Part shown: piece after piece, positions 24,499-33,093 of the stretch
Numbering within the stretch: the first letter of the stretch is position 1
Layout: each line of letters opens with the position of its first letter
Position numbers and translations under genes: made by a program
From: Aerococcus mictus
Lineage (GTDB): Bacteria > Bacillota > Bacilli > Lactobacillales > Aerococcaceae
DNA length: 64,000 nucleotides
Assembly (NCBI RefSeq): GCF_003286595.3
Contig: NZ_CP132985.1
Coordinates: forward strand, 62,001 to 126,000
Direction of reading: 5' to 3'
The notes under the pieces: model-generated
Told to the model about the DNA's origin: nothing
The model's input: only the letters and a program-made list of their open reading frames with translations
Database searches by the model: none

Positions 24499-27321
24499 AT
24501 GAAAAAAACAGCTTTATGGAAGAATGCTTGGCGCGAAATTAGAAATTCTTGGGCGCGTTTTTTGGCCCTCTTTGGAATTATCTTATTAGGAACGGGTTTC
24601 TTTGTGGGAATCCGGGCCGCAGCACCAAATATGCTGAACACTTCCAACCAATATTATGACGATTATCACTTAGAAGATCTCTCCCTCCAATCGACCTGGG
24701 GAATTCGCCCCGAAGACCTGGATGCTTTAGATACAGTGGATGGGATCGATAGTTTGTCTTATAAGACCGTCGACCGCCAGTCGGAAGACTCGGAACTGCT
24801 CTACCGGATCTTCCCTAATTTCAATGCTTTAGATGCCGAAGTCAATCATTTTAAAGTGAGGGAAGGCCGCCTACCTGAAAATGAGAAAGAGATTGCTCTT
24901 GACCATATGTTAATTGCTGAAAACCAGGTAGATATTGCCATTGGGGACACCATCACCTTCAACCAAGCCGGCAAGACGGATGATGACAAGGCTCCCAAGC
25001 TCAAGCAGGATAGCTTCACTGTGGTGGGCTTTGTCGACTCTCCCATGTATATTGATAAGTTAATCCGGGGACAAACCAGTATCGGCGATGGGGCTTTGGA
25101 TGCCTTTGCAGTAGTGAGCCCGGATGCCTTTGAAGGTGAATACGATTCAGCCGTTTCTATCCGCATCCCCGAGGCCCGTCAATATCACGGCTATAGTGAT
25201 GACTATGACCAAGTGGTTGCCGATAAAAAAGCGGAGGTCGAGTCTGCTCTTGAAGACCGGCCTAACCACTTACTCCAAGAAGCAAAAAGTGATGGCCAAG
25301 AAGCCGTTGATGAGGGCCGCAAACAGCTCAACCAGGCGCAAGATGACTTAAACAGTAAAAAGGGTGAACTTGACCAGGCCAAGTCGGCTTTAGACCAAGC
25401 CCAAGGCCATTTGGACCAAGAAATCCAAGGCATCAAGCGTCAGTTGCCCGCTGGCATGAGCCTAGAAGAAGCTGGCTTGGGCCAAGTGGCTGGCCAATTC
25501 CAAGCCAACCAAGACCGGCTCAACCAGGAGAAAGATCAGCTCTCCCAAGGCCAAGAGCAAATGCAATCGGCTAAGGAAGAAATCGACCAAAAAACTAAAG
25601 ACCTCGACGAGCAAGCCAAGCAGTTAGAAGAACTCCAAGCCCCCACTTACCTGGTCAATGACCGTAGCGCCTTATCAGGAATTAGTGAATACGGGGATAA
25701 TGCCGAACGGATTTCAGCCATCGCCCAAGTCTTCCCGTGGATCTTCTTCTTGGTGGCTGCCCTGGTGTCCTACACCTCCATGTCAAGAATGGTGGACGAG
25801 CAACGCTCACAAGTGGGGACCATGAAGGCGATTGGCTACGGGTCAGGAGACATTGCCATGCAGTTTCTCCTCTATGCCAGTTTAGCCAGTCTCTTAGGAA
25901 CCGTGATCGGGGTAGGAATTGGTAACTTCCTCTTCCCTAATATTATCTACAATGCTTATCGGATGATGTATACCCTGCCGGATATCCAGTACGGTTTCTA
26001 CCTGAAAGATATCCTCCTAGCCCTAGGCATAGCTCTCTTAACCACAGTCGGACCGGCCATCTTTACCACCAGCCACTTGCTCCAAGAGAACGCCGCCCAA
26101 TTAATGCGGCCTAAACCACCTAAGCAAGGGGAACATATCCTCTTAGAGAAATGGCGCTGGTTCTGGAGTCATCTCAACTTCTCGATGAAGATTACCCTCC
26201 GTAACCTGTTCCGTTATAAGGGCAGGAACTTGATGACCGTCATTGGGGTGGCTGGGAGTACCGCCTTGGTATTGACTGGTTTTGGCATTTCTGACTCGAT
26301 TTCAGGTCTGGCTGACCGCCAATATACCGTGATTGAGTCCTATGATGTCGTAGCCCAATACGCCAATGACTTGAATGCCGAGGATAACCAAGCCGTCCGA
26401 GAAGCGGTGGAAGCTACTGATGGCGTCGACCAGGTTCTCCATTCCTATACCACTAACTTGGAAACCACCGATCCCAATGTTAATACCCAAACCGTCCGTC
26501 TCCGGGTATTTAACTCTGACAGTCCCTACCATGACTTTTATGCTTTCAATGCCGTGGATGACCCGGAAAAAGCTTATGATTTAAAGGATAATGAAGCCCT
26601 CATAAGCCAGAAATTGGCGCGATTACTGGGACTTTCTGAAGGGGATACGATTGAACTGGCCAATGAATCCGGGCAAACCATTAGCTTGCCGGTCGGAGGA
26701 ATTGTAGAATCTTATATCTTCCATGATTGCTTTATCAATGAGAACACCTATAAGAATCTAATTGCCAAGGACTTGCCGGCGCCGAATATGGGGCAAATCC
26801 AATTAAACCAGTCAGCCAGTGAAGGGCAGGTCTTGGAAGACTTACAAAATACCGACCATGTCCTGGCTGCCTACGCTAGTCAAAGTCTCCGTGACGCCTT
26901 TAATGACACCATTGAAAGTTTAAATGTGGTGACTTTAATTCTTATTATTGCCGCCGCCCTACTCGCCTTTATTGTGCTCTATAGTTTAACCAATATTAAT
27001 GTGTCTGAACGGATACGGGAATTATCCACCATCAAGGTCCTCGGTGCCTATCCTAATGAAGTGACCATGTACATCTTTAGGGAGACCCTACTGCTGACTA
27101 CAGCAGGCATTCTCTTTGGCCTCTTGATGGGCTACGGTTTGACTGGGTATATCTTAAAAACCGTGGAAGTAGATAATTTAATCTTCCCACACACTATCCA
27201 CTGGACCTCCTACCTCTATTCCATTGCCCTAACCTATCTCTTTACCCTGATAGTCATGGGAATCATGCATGTCAAACTCAAACACGTCGACATGGTAGAA
27301 GCCCTGAAAGGTGTGGAATAA
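24499..27321 (+). CDS. FtsX-like ABC transporter permease with extracellular coiled coil
   Basis: Large type VII permease of 940 residues. It has an N-terminal helix (ARFLALFGIILLGTGFFVGI), a first extracellular domain, and a predicted coiled coil of about 100 residues rich in Gln/Asp/Lys heptads (about 260-370). A first FtsX core of three helices follows, then a second helix after a cytosolic loop, a second extracellular domain and three final helices. The two-core layout matches the permeases seen in lactobacilli and streptococci with MacB-like ATPases. The coiled coil would project outside the cell. The start ATG is 2 nt after the ATPase stop; an upstream GTG overlaps that gene. Confidence 0.88.
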   Translation: MKKTALWKNAWREIRNSWARFLALFGIILLGTGFFVGIRAAAPNMLNTSNQYYDDYHLEDLSLQSTWGIRPEDLDALDTVDGIDSLSYKTVDRQSEDSELLYRIFPNFNALDAEVNHFKVREGRLPENEKEIALDHMLIAENQVDIAIGDTITFNQAGKTDDDKAPKLKQDSFTVVGFVDSPMYIDKLIRGQTSIGDGALDAFAVVSPDAFEGEYDSAVSIRIPEARQYHGYSDDYDQVVADKKAEVESALEDRPNHLLQEAKSDGQEAVDEGRKQLNQAQDDLNSKKGELDQAKSALDQAQGHLDQEIQGIKRQLPAGMSLEEAGLGQVAGQFQANQDRLNQEKDQLSQGQEQMQSAKEEIDQKTKDLDEQAKQLEELQAPTYLVNDRSALSGISEYGDNAERISAIAQVFPWIFFLVAALVSYTSMSRMVDEQRSQVGTMKAIGYGSGDIAMQFLLYASLASLLGTVIGVGIGNFLFPNIIYNAYRMMYTLPDIQYGFYLKDILLALGIALLTTVGPAIFTTSHLLQENAAQLMRPKPPKQGEHILLEKWRWFWSHLNFSMKITLRNLFRYKGRNLMTVIGVAGSTALVLTGFGISDSISGLADRQYTVIESYDVVAQYANDLNAEDNQAVREAVEATDGVDQVLHSYTTNLETTDPNVNTQTVRLRVFNSDSPYHDFYAFNAVDDPEKAYDLKDNEALISQKLARLLGLSEGDTIELANESGQTISLPVGGIVESYIFHDCFINENTYKNLIAKDLPAPNMGQIQLNQSASEGQVLEDLQNTDHVLAAYASQSLRDAFNDTIESLNVVTLILIIAAALLAFIVLYSLTNINVSERIRELSTIKVLGAYPNEVTMYIFRETLLLTTAGILFGLLMGYGLTGYILKTVEVDNLIFPHTIHWTSYLYSIALTYLFTLIVMGIMHVKLKHVDMVEALKGVE

Positions 27322-27324
27322 AAG

Positions 27325-27493
27325 AAAAGAGTGCGACAAGCGCAAAAAGAGGGGAGAGAGCTACGCATACTATATCTGTAACTCGCTTCGCTTCGAACAG
27401 CTATAGCAATTTGAAGAAGTGCGCAGTAAATCCTCATAGAGGATTTGTAAGGACTTCTGAAATGGAGCTCACCTCGCGCTTGGAGCAGGTTTA
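27325..27493 (+). repeat. Long-hairpin repeat, family 1 (copy with module M)
   Basis: Begins about 4 nt after the permease stop. GACAAGCGC pairs with GCGCTTGG at the far end, and GAGCTC/GAGGGGAG segments pair inside. Module M lies at 27359-27406. The apical stem is AAATCCTC/GAGGATTT. It ends GGAGCAGGTTTAG. Confidence 0.8.
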
Positions 27494-27630
27494 GTAAGGA
27501 TGTGAGGACGCCGTCAGAGACTTGAATCGCTGGAAGAAAATTCCATAAGCACAGGAAACTGTGCGTTGGAATTTTCTGAAGCGACTTCAAGGCTGGCGTT
27601 CGAGCTCAACTAGAGAGTGCGACAGTCAGA
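27494..27630 (+). repeat. Long-hairpin repeat, family 1 (type Y, stand-alone copy)
   Basis: TAAGGATGTGAGGACGCC to GGCGTTCGAGCTCAAC, with GACTTGAA pairing TTCAAG. The apical stem is AAAATTCCATAAGCACAG with CTGTGCGTTGGAATTTT. The same sequence occurs nested inside another element at 48640-48752. A short family start GAGTGCGACAGTCAG follows. Confidence 0.8.
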
Positions 27631-27636
27631 CCTTAA

Positions 27637-27670
27637 GAGCTGAGATTTTTGTCTCGGCTCTTTTTTATTC
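27637..27670 (+). terminator. Intrinsic terminator
   Basis: AGAGCTGAGA pairs with TCTCGGCTCT and is followed by six T residues. It ends the exporter operon after the repeat block. Confidence 0.8.
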
Positions 27671-27694
27671 CATTCTTTAAGTCATAAAATATGA

Positions 27695-27758
27695 TTGACA
27701 GGGATAGATAAATAAAATACAATAAAAAATAAATTAAAGACAGAATTGTCTGATATTT
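27695..27758 (+). promoter_or_regulatory. Promoter and CodY-like box of the first receptor gene
   Basis: TTGACA (27695-27700), 17 nt, TACAAT (27718-27723). AATTGTCTGATATTT at 27744-27758 differs at three positions from the CodY consensus AATTTTCWGAAAATT. It overlaps the dyad AGACA-GAAT-TGTCT just downstream of the start site. Confidence 0.7.
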
Positions 27759-27792
27759 ATTAATCAATTAGTAGAGAAAAGGAGGATGAGCT

Positions 27793-28956
27793 ATGAAGAT
27801 CAAGCACAATATAAAGGGGTTGGCCCTCGTCGTCAGCTGCTTAATGATGACTGCTTGCGGGTCTTTAACCCAAACTCAGGAAAAGTCTAACGACCAAGCA
27901 GATGTGATTAAGATTGGCGGCAACTGGGAACTCTCTGGTGCCACAGCAGGCTATGGTAGCCCAGGAAATGAAGGGGTGGAATTAGCCGTCGACCAGGTCA
28001 ACCAGGCGGGCGGAATACTTGGCAAACAAGTGGAATACGTATCTTTGGACAATAAGTCTACTAGTGAAGAAACCACGGCCAATACTTCGCGGTTAATCTC
28101 TAATGACCAAGTATCCTTAATCATTGGTCCAGCTACCACCGGCTTAATGGAAGCGCAGATCTCTAGCGCCTCCTCCCTGCCCGTGATTGCGCCTATGGCA
28201 ACCGGCGACAGCTTGACTACTGATAGCTCCGGCAAAGTCTTAAACAATGTCTTCCGGGTTTGTTTCCAAGACGCCTTCCAAGGGCAAGCTTTGGCTAAGT
28301 TTTCTAACGATAACCAGTTCAAGAAAGCCGTTTTAATCCGGGACAATTCGACCGACTATGGGCAAAACTTGACCAATGAATTTAAGAAGTATTTCCAAGG
28401 TGAGGTTGTTGATGAATTAGCTTATAATGCTAAGGATACCGACTTCAACTCCCTGGTTACCCGCTTGAAGGCCAAGGAACCCGATGTGATTTTTGTGGCC
28501 GGTTACTATGAGGAAGCCGGTCCCCTGATTAAGCAAGCTCGTGAACAAGGGGTTAAGGCAGCGATTCTGGGGCCGGATGGTTTTGGTAACCAAGAGATTA
28601 TTGATCTTGCTGGTAAGGACAATATGACCAATGTCTATTACACGGCCCACTACACCACTAATGATCCTAGTCCTGAACTCAAGAAGTTTATGGAGGCCTA
28701 CCAAGAGAAATTTGGCCATGCTCCTGATATGTTTGCTGCCTTGGCCTATGATGGGGCGCGTCTAGCCTTTGATGCCATTGAACGGGCCCAATCGGTGGAT
28801 AGTAAGGCTATCAACCAAGCCCTAGCAGATACCAAGGACTTCTCAGGGATTACCGGGAACTTTACCATTAACGACCAACATAATCCGATTAAGACTGCCT
28901 ATGTGCAAAAGGTGGACCACGGGGAAATTGTTGACACCACCCCAATTGAACCTTAA
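27793..28956 (+). CDS. livK: Branched-chain amino acid ABC transporter receptor lipoprotein, paralogue 1
   Basis: Extracellular LivK/Leu-Ile-Val-binding type receptor of 387 residues. A lipoprotein signal peptide ends in the lipobox MTACG (Cys about residue 22), so it is lipid-anchored. The periplasmic-binding-protein type I fold (Peripla_BP_6) shows KIGGNWELSGATAGYG, DNKSTSEE, SLIIGPATT, DNSTDYGQN and VIFVAGYYEE. It is the first of three tandem paralogues ahead of livHMGF. It has its own promoter and terminator, so it is separately expressed. Ligand differences between the paralogues cannot be read by eye. Confidence 0.93.
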   Translation: MKIKHNIKGLALVVSCLMMTACGSLTQTQEKSNDQADVIKIGGNWELSGATAGYGSPGNEGVELAVDQVNQAGGILGKQVEYVSLDNKSTSEETTANTSRLISNDQVSLIIGPATTGLMEAQISSASSLPVIAPMATGDSLTTDSSGKVLNNVFRVCFQDAFQGQALAKFSNDNQFKKAVLIRDNSTDYGQNLTNEFKKYFQGEVVDELAYNAKDTDFNSLVTRLKAKEPDVIFVAGYYEEAGPLIKQAREQGVKAAILGPDGFGNQEIIDLAGKDNMTNVYYTAHYTTNDPSPELKKFMEAYQEKFGHAPDMFAALAYDGARLAFDAIERAQSVDSKAINQALADTKDFSGITGNFTINDQHNPIKTAYVQKVDHGEIVDTTPIEP

Positions 28957-28971
28957 AGGATTAGCACGCTG

Positions 28972-29000
28972 AAGCCATGACTTTTGTCGTGGCTTTTTTT
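28972..29000 (+). terminator. Terminator after receptor paralogue 1
   Basis: AGCCATGAC pairs with GTCGTGGCT and is followed by seven T residues. Confidence 0.85.
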
Positions 29001-29116
29001 ATCCCTAAATTTAATCGCAAAAAGAAAGCTCAGAACTATTGATTAAGGGGGCTTTAACGCTCTTGTCGCAGTCTATTTTAAATATTCTTTATATCTTTTA
29101 ATTAGCCAACATTTTA

Positions 29117-29173
29117 AAAATTCAGACAATTATCACAAAAGGGCTTGCTTTCTATGGAAAGCCCTGCTAGAAT
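29117..29173 (+). promoter_or_regulatory. Promoter and CodY-like box of the Ile leader
   Basis: TTGCTT (29145-29150), 17 nt, TAGAAT (29168-29173). A reverse-oriented AATTGTCTGAATTTT (29117-29131) matches the CodY box with three mismatches. Arms AGGGCTT and AAGCCCT (29140-29165) form a dyad across the -35 and spacer. Confidence 0.65.
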
Positions 29174-29206
29174 AAGTTCAAGATTATTTCGAAAGGAAGT
29201 TTATCC

Positions 29207-29257
29207 ATGTTTAGCTCTCATCAAGCAATTATTATTATTATTAATACCAGGGCTTAA
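29207..29257 (+). CDS. Isoleucine leader peptide
   Basis: A 16-codon reading frame encodes MFSSHQAIIIIINTRA, with five consecutive ATT isoleucine codons. AAAGGAAG lies 9 nt before its ATG, and a good promoter lies 33 nt upstream. It is followed within 30 nt by alternative RNA stems and a terminator. It ends well before the receptor gene, and its composition has no sense as a protein. The reading is a regulatory leader whose translation rate reports charged tRNA-Ile supply. It is not listed by usual gene-length cutoffs. Confidence is high that it is a leader and moderate on the exact mechanism. Confidence 0.85.
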   Translation: MFSSHQAIIIIINTRA

Positions 29258-29363
29258 CGCTGTTTCAATAAAAAACAGACTAAGTCCTATTCGTGCTTGT
29301 TAAATGAATGGGACTTGGATAAACAATAAAGCCACCCATTCATTCTAAGATGGGTGGCTTTTT
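29249..29363 (+). promoter_or_regulatory. Transcription attenuator with five competing RNA segments
   Basis: Segment 1 AGGGCTTA (29249-29256, end of the leader frame) can pair with segment 2 TAAGTCCT (29281-29288). Segment 2 AAGTCCTATTC (29282-29292) can pair with segment 3 GAATGGGACTT (29306-29316). Segment 3 AATGAATGGG (29303-29312) pairs perfectly with segment 4 CCCATTCATT (29335-29344). AAAGCCACCCAT (29328-29339) pairs with ATGGGTGGCTTT (29350-29361), giving a terminator with a T run. Stalling at the Ile codons leaves segment 1 free, so 1:2 and 3:4 form and reading continues. A ribosome at the stop hides segment 1, so 2:3 and the terminator form. Confidence 0.8.
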
Positions 29364-29479
29364 CTATGGCTACTGACTTGAAATAATTGTTATGTAACGC
29401 TTCTCTGTTGGCCAACAAATCAGCGTTTGATGATTCTAAGGAAATTGCCGTGAGCAATACTTGAGAAAGGGTTTTAAAA

Positions 29480-30655
29480 ATGAAGAAAAAAATGAAGAAA
29501 TTAGCCGCCTTATTTGGAACTGCTATGATGCTAGGGGCCTGTGGATCGATGACCGAGACCGCTAAGAATGATTCTGCTAACAGTGATGTAGTGAAGATTG
29601 GTGGGAACTGGTCCTTGTCTGGGCAATATTCTGCCTACGGAACTCCTCACGACAACGGGGTCAAAGTTGCCGTTCAAAACCTCAACGATAATGGTGGGGT
29701 CTTAGGCAAGAAAGTGGAATACGTCAGTGCCGATAACAAATCCGACAACGCTGAATCGACTTCCCAAGCCACCCGCTTAGTGGAACAAGAAGGTGTTAAT
29801 GTTCTGGTAGGTTCAGACACCACAGGGAACTGTGAAGCGCAAATTCCAGTCGCTCAACAATTTAAGGTGCCTATGGTCGCTCCTGCAGCTACTGGGAATG
29901 GCTTGACCCTCGACGATAACGGTAACCTCTACGACTACGTCTTTAGAACTTGTTTCGAAGATGCTTACCAAAGTAAGGAATTAGGAAAGTATGCCGCTCA
30001 AAAAGGTTGGAAGAAGGTTGCCGTCTTAAAAGACAATTCCTCTGACTACGGTCAAAACGTGGCCAATGACTTCAAGGCTTCCTTTGAAGAACATGGCGGT
30101 CAAGTGGTTGGCGAAGAGTCTTACACCAGTGGAGATACCGACTTTAAGGCTCTCTTAACCAACTTAAAACAAAATTCACCGGATGTTGTCTTTATCGCTG
30201 GTTACTACCAAGAAGGTGGCTTAATCATCAAACAATTACGGGAAATGGGCGTGAACGCAGCGGTCTTAGGACCTGACGGCTTCGGTAACCAAAAACTCAT
30301 CGATTTAGCTGGCCCAGAAAATGCCCACGATGTCTTCTTCGTGACCCACTTCTCCCATAATGAAGACTCACCTGAAAACGTCAAAGAATTCATCAAGAAA
30401 TATGAAGATGCTTACGGGACTTCACCTGACCACTTTGCTGCTCTAGCTTATGATGCAACCAACCTCATCGCCCAAGCTATGGAAAAAGCTGGTTCAACAG
30501 ATAGCGAAGCGGTTCAAAAAGCCTTAGCTGAAACCAAGGACTTCCAAGGGGTGACTGGTAAATTCTCCTTTGATAAAGACCATAACCCAGTCAAAGAAGT
30601 CTTTGTCCAAGAACTTCAAGGTGGCCAAGTGGTCGATACTGAAGTAGTTAAATAA
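29480..30655 (+). CDS. livK: Branched-chain amino acid ABC transporter receptor lipoprotein, paralogue 2
   Basis: Second tandem LivK-type receptor (391 aa). Lipobox LGACG (Cys about 21), then the type I binding fold with KIGGNWSLSGQYSAYG, SADNKSDNAE, VLVGSDTTGNCEAQIP and VLKDNSSDYGQNV. The gene lies behind an isoleucine leader/attenuator, which the other two paralogues lack. Isoleucine, or the branched-chain group, is therefore the likeliest ligand. Codon use is more strongly biased than in its neighbours, suggesting high expression when induced. No clear terminator follows it before the next promoter. Confidence 0.93.
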   Translation: MKKKMKKLAALFGTAMMLGACGSMTETAKNDSANSDVVKIGGNWSLSGQYSAYGTPHDNGVKVAVQNLNDNGGVLGKKVEYVSADNKSDNAESTSQATRLVEQEGVNVLVGSDTTGNCEAQIPVAQQFKVPMVAPAATGNGLTLDDNGNLYDYVFRTCFEDAYQSKELGKYAAQKGWKKVAVLKDNSSDYGQNVANDFKASFEEHGGQVVGEESYTSGDTDFKALLTNLKQNSPDVVFIAGYYQEGGLIIKQLREMGVNAAVLGPDGFGNQKLIDLAGPENAHDVFFVTHFSHNEDSPENVKEFIKKYEDAYGTSPDHFAALAYDATNLIAQAMEKAGSTDSEAVQKALAETKDFQGVTGKFSFDKDHNPVKEVFVQELQGGQVVDTEVVK

Positions 30656-30787
30656 TCCTTTTAATCCAAGAATTTTTAAATTAGACTTTGTTCATTGAAA
30701 ATTGACCTAAAGACTCTTTGTTATATTACTAAGTTTATTGACCCTCACCAAAGTTTGATAAATAATTCCAAAAAAATAAAAAAGTGT

Positions 30788-30816
30788 TTGACAGAATTGT
30801 CAGACTATTTTAGAAT
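30788..30816 (+). promoter_or_regulatory. Promoter of receptor paralogue 3 with a dyad in the spacer
   Basis: TTGACA (30788-30793), 17 nt, TAGAAT (30811-30816). Within it TGACA-GAAT-TGTCA forms a dyad, and AATTGTCAGACTATT (30795-30809) matches the CodY box with three mismatches. The same GACAGAATTGTC core lies at the first receptor gene. Confidence 0.7.
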
Positions 30817-30876
30817 ATTGAGTATCAGCAATTGAATACTTATTCTTTTGTCAAATTTTAATGAGGAGGAGTTAGC

Positions 30877-32055
30877 ATGAATAAGAAATGGTTGAAAGCC
30901 TTTGTGACATTGGGGAGTGTCATGGCCTTAGCCGGCTGCGGTTCGGGTTCCTTGACTGAAACGACTAATCAATCCGCTGAAAATGCAGATGAAATTCGTA
31001 TTGGGGGGAACTGGGAGTTATCGGGCAATGTTTCTGCTTATGGTGTTGTACAGAACAATGCGATCAAGCTCGCCGTAGATGAAAAAAATCAAGCTGGCGG
31101 CCTTCTCGATAAGAAGATCAACTACTTAGAATATGATAATAAATCCACGACTGAAGAAGCGGTTTCTGGTGCGGAAAAACTCGTTGATGAAAACGCGGCA
31201 GTAATTATTGGGCCTTCTACCACCAATAATACGGAAGCGACGATTTCAACGGTAACCCGGGCCAAGACCCCTTTGATTTCAGCCACTGCCACTGCTGATA
31301 ATATTACCCTTGACCAAGAGGGCAATGTCTTGGATTATATCTTTAGAATCTGCTTCCAAGATTCCTTGCAAGGAGGCTCCTTAGCGGAATTCTCTAACAA
31401 GGAAGGCTATACTAAGGCAGCGATCATCAAGGATAATTCTTCTGACTATGGTCAAAACCTATCTGACGAATTCCACAAGCACTTTGATGGTGAAGTGGTT
31501 CGGGAAGAATCCTATGTGGCTAAGGAATCTGACTTTAACAGTATTTTGAGCAATATTAAGAATTCAGATGCCCAAGTGATCTTCGTTGCTGGTTATTATG
31601 AAGAAGCTGGTCCAATTATTAAACAAGCGCGCGAAATGGGCATTGACCTGCCAATTCTTGGTCCAGACGGCTTTGGGAATAAGGAAATTATTAACTTAGC
31701 AGGGGAAGAAAACTGGGATAACATTTACTATGCTGCCCACTTCGTTGAAAACGAAGACTCTCCTCAAGAAGTCAAAGACTTCTTAGCCAAGTACCGGGAG
31801 ACCTACCAATCTGAACCAGATATGTTCGCAGCTCTAGCTTATGATGCGGCTAACCTGGCCTTTGACGCGATCGAGCGTGCAGGCACTACAGATGGTGAAG
31901 CGGTCCAAAAAGCTCTGGCTGAAACCAAGGACTTTACCGGAGTCACTGGGAACTTCTCCATGGATGAAAAACACAATCCTTCTAAGACTGTCTTTATCCA
32001 AGAGGTAAAAGACGGCCAAGTGGTTGGTTCTCAAGCCATTGAAGCGGCTAAATAG
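30877..32055 (+). CDS. livK: Branched-chain amino acid ABC transporter receptor lipoprotein, paralogue 3
   Basis: Third tandem LivK-type receptor (392 aa). Signal peptide with lipobox LAGCG (Cys about 21), then RIGGNWELSGNVSAYG, EYDNKSTTEEAV, VIIGPSTTNN, IKDNSSDYGQN and VIFVAGYYEEAGPIIKQ. It is closer in these motifs to paralogue 1 than to paralogue 2. AGGAGGAG precedes the ATG. Immediately downstream a 9-bp hairpin separates it from livH, likely trimming read-through so that receptor exceeds permease. Confidence 0.93.
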   Translation: MNKKWLKAFVTLGSVMALAGCGSGSLTETTNQSAENADEIRIGGNWELSGNVSAYGVVQNNAIKLAVDEKNQAGGLLDKKINYLEYDNKSTTEEAVSGAEKLVDENAAVIIGPSTTNNTEATISTVTRAKTPLISATATADNITLDQEGNVLDYIFRICFQDSLQGGSLAEFSNKEGYTKAAIIKDNSSDYGQNLSDEFHKHFDGEVVREESYVAKESDFNSILSNIKNSDAQVIFVAGYYEEAGPIIKQAREMGIDLPILGPDGFGNKEIINLAGEENWDNIYYAAHFVENEDSPQEVKDFLAKYRETYQSEPDMFAALAYDAANLAFDAIERAGTTDGEAVQKALAETKDFTGVTGNFSMDEKHNPSKTVFIQEVKDGQVVGSQAIEAAK

Positions 32056-32085
32056 TGAAAAAGTTTAATATTTAAAAATTAAAGC

Positions 32086-32116
32086 AAGCAGAGTTGTCCA
32101 GGGGATGACTCTGCTT
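32086..32116 (+). terminator. Partial terminator or processing hairpin before livH
   Basis: AAGCAGAGT pairs with ACTCTGCTT around a 13-nt loop. Only a weak T-rich tail follows, which fits incomplete termination. Confidence 0.55.
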
Positions 32117-32205
32117 ACTGTTTGTTAATAGGATGTAAGGGCTTTAAAGCAAAAAATGTTTATATCTAGGTCTAAAAATTATTGAAATAGGATGGAGTGA
32201 GAAGT

Positions 32206-33084
32206 GTGAATAATGTCATTCAACAATTAATCAATGGCGTGGCGCTAGGAAGCATCTATGCCTTGATGGCCTTGGGTTATACCATGGTTTATGGGATTAT
32301 TGGTTTGATTAACTTTGCCCATGGGGATATTTATATGGTGGGGGCCTTTGTCGGTTTCACCTTGATTACTAATGTCGGAATGGGTGTTTTCCCGGCTTTA
32401 ATTTTAGCTATGTTATTTACTGCAGTATTAGGGGTTATTATTGAGCGGGTGGCTTATAAACCCTTGCGTGGGGCGACCCGGATTGCCGCTTTGATTACCG
32501 CGATCGGGGTATCCATGCTCCTACAAAATGTGATGATCTTCCTCAGAGGGCCTGAAGTACGAGCTTTTCCAGCAGATCTGCCTGACTGGTCCTTACAATT
32601 GGGAGCCTTTACCATTAACTCCCAACAAATTCTGATCTTAGCGGTAACTATTGTTTTAATGATTGCCTTACAAGTGATCGTACAAAAGACCAAGTTAGGC
32701 CAAGCCATGCGGGCGGTTTCGGTTGACCCAGATGCGGCTCAATTGATGGGGATTAATGCCAACACCATTATTTCCTTTACCTTCTTAATTGGTTCAGCCT
32801 TAGCAGGTGCAGCAGGGGTGTTAGTAGGGATTTACTATAATTCCATTTCACCATTAATGGGTGTCAATATTGGGACTAAGACCTTTGTTGCAGCTGTGGT
32901 CGGCGGGATTGGATCGATCCCTGGTGCCGTTCTCGGGGGCTTAATTATCGGTATTGTAGAAACCTTCGTCTCCATGATTGGTCTCTCCACTTGGAAAGAC
33001 GCCGCAGTTTATATTATTTTGATTATTATTTTACTGGTCAAACCAACCGGCTTGCTCGGTAAACCACAAGTAGAGAAAGTGTAG
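32206..33084 (+). CDS. livH: Branched-chain amino acid ABC transporter permease LivH
   Basis: Integral membrane subunit (292 aa) of the branched-chain amino acid importer. About eight hydrophobic segments are visible. The family opening NNVIQQLINGVALGSIYALM and the conserved GLINFAHGDIYMVGAF and GGIGSIPGAVLGGLIIGIVE loops are present. I use the GTG at 32206, since GGAG ends 8 nt upstream and LivH proteins begin this way; the upstream GTG overlaps this site. It is followed directly by livM, livG and livF, so the translocator is one operon served by three receptors. Confidence 0.95.
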   Translation: MNNVIQQLINGVALGSIYALMALGYTMVYGIIGLINFAHGDIYMVGAFVGFTLITNVGMGVFPALILAMLFTAVLGVIIERVAYKPLRGATRIAALITAIGVSMLLQNVMIFLRGPEVRAFPADLPDWSLQLGAFTINSQQILILAVTIVLMIALQVIVQKTKLGQAMRAVSVDPDAAQLMGINANTIISFTFLIGSALAGAAGVLVGIYYNSISPLMGVNIGTKTFVAAVVGGIGSIPGAVLGGLIIGIVETFVSMIGLSTWKDAAVYIILIIILLVKPTGLLGKPQVEKV

Positions 33085-33093
33085 GTGGCAAAG

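Noticed and set aside
29228..29242. ATT run as a simple microsatellite
   Set aside because: The run is in frame in a short reading frame with its own ribosome site and stop, placed between a promoter and matched attenuator stems. That is better explained as a leader peptide.
29117..29479. Possible T-box riboswitch upstream of the second receptor gene
   Set aside because: No T-box sequence (TGGNACC type) or stem I features are present; the structure is explained by leader-peptide pairing.
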